Assembly (NCBI GenBank): GCA_013397865.1
Contig: VZTI01001772.1
Span: forward strand, 172,983 to 236,982
Length of the DNA stretch: 64,000 nt
Direction: 5' to 3'
From: Struthidea cinerea
Lineage: Eukaryota > Chordata > Aves > Passeriformes > Corcoracidae
Part shown: positions 60,301 through 64,000 of the stretch, piece after piece
How positions within the stretch are numbered: the first letter of the stretch is position 1
Layout: every line of letters starts with the position of its first letter
Program-made: the position numbers and the translations under genes
Notes under the pieces: model-generated
Database searches by the model: none
Told to the model about the DNA's origin: nothing
The model's input: only the letters and a program-made list of their open reading frames with translations

Positions 60301-63300
60301 GGATTTCTAGCACCATTTTGTCCTGGCAATTTGTGCTTTGTACAGAACAGAAAGTGCCTATGGCTGCAAGATGCTGACACAAAAAATAGGACAATACAAA
60401 CAAATAATCTAAGAAAAAGGTTTTGTGTATTTCAGTTATTTCAAATAAGCAGGTAATGAAAGAAGATAGACAGACTTCCATATTTTGGCTTTTAGGAGCA
60501 AAATCACCATTAGCTAGGTTTTACACAAATAACAAAAGAGAAGTTTATTTAGAGACTGCAGAATATTTGATGTGACCCCAGAGTCAGGAAAAATCCCCTC
60601 TGCGAGAGATGAGGCAGCTGTGCTCTGAGGAGAAACAACTGTTCTGGGAAAGGTAGTTTGAGGGGCCTGCTTAATTCCTAGTATTAACTGAAGGAGTTAT
60701 GATCACAGGGAGATAAAAATAAAACATTTTCTCAGCTGCTGTCACAGATGTGAATCTTCATGCAGCAAGAACACGTTAACTGGTAACAAACAAATACAGA
60801 GGTGACAGCAAGTGCTTGCAGCCTTATTTAATTGAGAAAGAGGAAGAAAGCACCTCTGGTACACTTGCAGGGTACTGCAAGGTCAAATCTAGTTTCTCTA
60901 AGTGGAGTGTATTTACTGCCAGCCGGTATTTTTCAAGCATGAAGGATTCAGGAGGATAAAGTTCAAAATATTAATGTGATTCTTAGTACATGTTTCAGTT
61001 TAGCCCAATATGAGACTAATTAAGAAGATGTACAGTGTTTTTTTAGTAACCAGCCTTGCAGGAACTCAAAGATAAAGCCACATCCTGGATATAAGTACCA
61101 CTCAAAGGCTATCTCCAATTACATGTGTCAGAACTCCAGAACACATCTATTGTAAATGTGTAATTAATTTGCTTACTAAAAATATTTCAGGTCCTAAAAG
61201 TATCTTAAAGATTAATTATTGAAAGACCATTTCAAAAATGTGGAATTCAGGAAACAGACAAAGCTGGACCAGAAAGGTATTATCATGAGAAGTTTTGGTG
61301 AGATTTATGTTGAATAATTAAACACCTGGGAGGAAAAAAGCCTCCTTTAGTGAGACTATGCATTCCCACATGTTTATTGCTCTTTATAATTGTAGGGAAG
61401 AGGCAAACTATGGACATCAAAACTCAAGGGTTTATCAGGACTTTTCTACTGAAGACTGATAAGAATATCTGAATATGTCTAGCTCTAAATATTTGAGAGA
61501 TAGCTGGGGTCTGTGGTTCTTTGCAGGGCATCCTTTCCACACCTTACAGTCACACCAATGGCAACTTCGTATTAAACCAGAGACAGATTATTCTGTCTGA
61601 AGAATAAAATTATTTCCCCCTTTGAATTACCTCTGATTTGTGATTTCCTCCAGCTAAGATGCAGAGGTAGAATGTTGTTTCTTCTATTTCCAGAAGAAAC
61701 ATGCTGTTGGCTTTACTTGGATGCTGTCTGTAGGGATATTACATGAGAAGGAAGGATCAGGAAGCTAAGCTCAGGGGACCTTCCTAGAACCAATGGAAGA
61801 GAGAAATTAACTTCCTTTCTTGTACTGTTTGGTGTTTCTACACATTAACAGTGCTTCTGGTGGCACTTAGAGAATATTTCCCCTATGTACTGGCTGGTGT
61901 GAAATGAAGGCCTGCTAGAATATGAAAGTGGTGAAAGTCACTAAAAAGATTTGGGGGGGGGCAAAACTCATGTACTTCTGACCCCATTTTACCTGTGGTC
62001 TTTTTGCTTTTTCTCAGGAATGGTGCAATTAAGATTTGTGAAGTCTTAAGCTGGGCATTTCAAGTATTTTTCTTCACGTGATTCCCATTATTAGCTAATG
62101 ACATTATTGCTCGTATTGCTTTGATGTTGAGATCTTAATGGATTTTATGAGCAAGGCAATTTCTCCCGAGGTCAAGATCAAGAAACATGTTTACATTAGA
62201 ATTTAAAAATAAACTTAGGCCTGCTTAAACTGAACTTCTGAAGAAAGCCAGTAGAGCACCTAGGAGATAATTAACCTTAATGTTCTGTAGAGAGTGCTAT
62301 GATGTTATGCCTCAGTGCAGCCTCATCAGCACTTTCTGGGACTATTTCCATAAACCTTAGCTTGAAGTTCAGTGGTAATTTTCATCCAGATCTGCTGGGT
62401 AATGTTGCTGAGGTCTGTTCTGTAGGAAGCAGAATGCCAGCTCATTTTCTTCTGGGACAGCCAGATGCTGAACATCCCCTCTGAACTGAAAACTGCAGCA
62501 TGCAGCAGCTGCTCTGAAGGAGCAGCTACAGAATATCCTGCCAGAACTGGCAATCTGAAATTGAGGAGAATCTTAAAGTTTAGCGAAATTCATCATATAC
62601 TCCTTTTTCAGATCTGGACTGTAACCCATCACATGGGCAAACTTGTTGCAGACTAACCTTAAAATACATAAGTTGATAATTAAAAACAAAAGAAGCATAG
62701 GCATGTAATACCGCTGATCAGATAGCAAAGATTACTGTTACTTGACTGACTTCAGAAATAGGCTACTGAGAACTGTTTGTTTCTAAGGAACTAAAAGCCT
62801 GTTTCTAAGGAGCATGGGAAGAATCTCTGTGAAAGTAGGTGAGCTACCTTTCTAGCAGCCCTCAGTGTTGTTAACCTTCAAGGGGGCACAAAGCATCTCC
62901 TCATGTCTCCTCAAATAAAATCAACTACGGCCATTTAATTCATCTGTGAAGTGGATCAGAACAGCAAAGAAACCAGAAAAATCAAGTTATTGCACTGAGA
63001 AGTTGCTTGTTATCTTATCAGTGAGCAAAATCTAGTTTCATGTATTTCCCTTAACATATTCAGCTGAAACTGACTGAACATTCATTAAGCATATTCTTGA
63101 GATCTTCTAGGAACAAAGGAGTGCATAATTGACAGGTCTAAATGTGCATTCAGAAATATTTTCACATTAGCTATTTGGAGTTTCCTTCCCCTTGATAAAA
63201 AGAAACCAAAACCAGAGAGCTCTGAATTGAACGTATTTTGCTCAACAAAACCCTCCTTTTTTTCTTATTTAGATGAGAAACTTGTTTTAATTAGATATCA

Positions 63301-64000
63301 TTAAGAAATAAAACTGATACAGTTTTATTATCACTTTTTTTCTTCCAGTTTTGTACTAGGAAAAAAATAAACTATGATAAATTCAAAAAGAGCTTAAGGT
63401 AACCTGAACAGACTTTCTGTTTTTTTCATCAGAAAAAAGCTGGCCAGTTCTATCCTTGTATCACAGTTCCTTGTGTCACAATCTTTAGTAAATAACTGTA
63501 TTTGATTTTTTTTCTATAAATGTGTGAAGAATTATTGCAAATGACTGGACTTTTTTCTTCCTGAAATGGCTTTAGTACTCCTGCCAAAGACATAATCAGC
63601 CAATTACAGCAGGAAGTACTCTAATGGTCAAAGCTCTATATGTGACTTATGGTCACAGCTCTGAAATTCTTAGAATTTAAATTCCTTAAAAAGGAAAAGG
63701 TAAAATCAAAAGAAAATAATGCAGCATGAAACTGTTTCTTTGGTTAAGATGGTGAAGGTGTTAAAATCACATATGTTCAGTTTATTTCTGATACATTGTC
63801 AGATGATGTCCTTTGCAACATGTCCAGGGGTGGAGTATTTCTCCTATGTTTTTATTTCATGGTTGTCAACTTGAGGAATATTGTTCATGTAAATGCTGCA
63901 TCTGCTGCCTGCCTGTATAAATTTGGGATATTCCCCATTGATAGAAAATTTTTGTCTAATTAGCCATTTAATTGGAAGCTGAAATCAACAGTCTCATTTC
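56201..64000. other. distal upstream flank, no gene seen
   Basis: Nearly 8 kb of AT-rich sequence whose only recognised feature is the TG/TA/CA microsatellite near 57.3 kb. I found no CR1, LTR, exon or RNA gene. Confidence 0.6.
57303..57369. repeat. palindromic TG-TA-CA microsatellite
   Basis: (TG)n, then about 15 TA units, then (CA)n, so the block is close to its own reverse complement. It is surrounded by further TA-rich and (AC)n sequence to about 57660. Confidence 0.95.

Noticed and set aside
1..64000. CRISPR arrays, operons, tRNA or rRNA genes, toxin or defence systems
   Set aside because: No regularly spaced repeats, no tRNA cloverleaf or rRNA motifs, and no prokaryotic gene organisation. 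The window is vertebrate genomic DNA.

Overview
The window is vertebrate nuclear DNA, most likely from a songbird. The evidence is a long intron with consensus GT/AG splice sites, CpG-island promoters, many 3'-truncated CR1 LINE copies (several ending in the ATTCTATG-type tail), solo LTRs of avian ERVL/ERVK type, and long A/C-only low-complexity tracts of the kind common in passerines. Gene density is very low and nothing is bacterial, viral-episomal or CRISPR-like.

One gene is supported: the 5' part of SYBU (syntabulin, also called GOLSYN) on the minus strand. Exon 1 (CDS 14373-14399) encodes MGPLRESGK. Exon 2 (14008-14194) carries the SRSRIPRL block. Exon 3 (437-634) carries the Ser/Pro-rich stretch starting DDTGCPSSQSVSP. 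The three exons join in phase into 137 complete codons, and the gene continues off the left end. Intron 1 is 178 bp and intron 2 is about 13.4 kb. The promoter is a CpG island (about 13860-14720) with a GC box, a CACGTG E-box and a 19-base assembly gap.

From 14.7 kb to the right end (about 49 kb) I see no protein-coding gene. This upstream flank is AT-rich and holds CR1 fragments on both strands, an ERVL-type LTR near 43 kb and a cluster of solo LTRs at 54.2-56.2 kb. It also has microsatellites and a second, isolated CpG island at 38999-39215.

That isolated island contains a 21-bp near-consensus RE1/NRSE (binding site of the neuronal repressor REST). Beside it, on the minus strand, lie a TATA-like box and a strong GTGAGT donor, so it may be an upstream alternative SYBU promoter about 25 kb from the main one. 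Other points worth checking are RFX X-box motifs about 1.6-1.8 kb upstream of the SYBU start, a 90-bp direct duplication in SYBU intron 2 with a splice-donor-like site in both copies, and a tandem splice acceptor at SYBU exon 2. I found no convincing evidence of a novel multi-gene system here.
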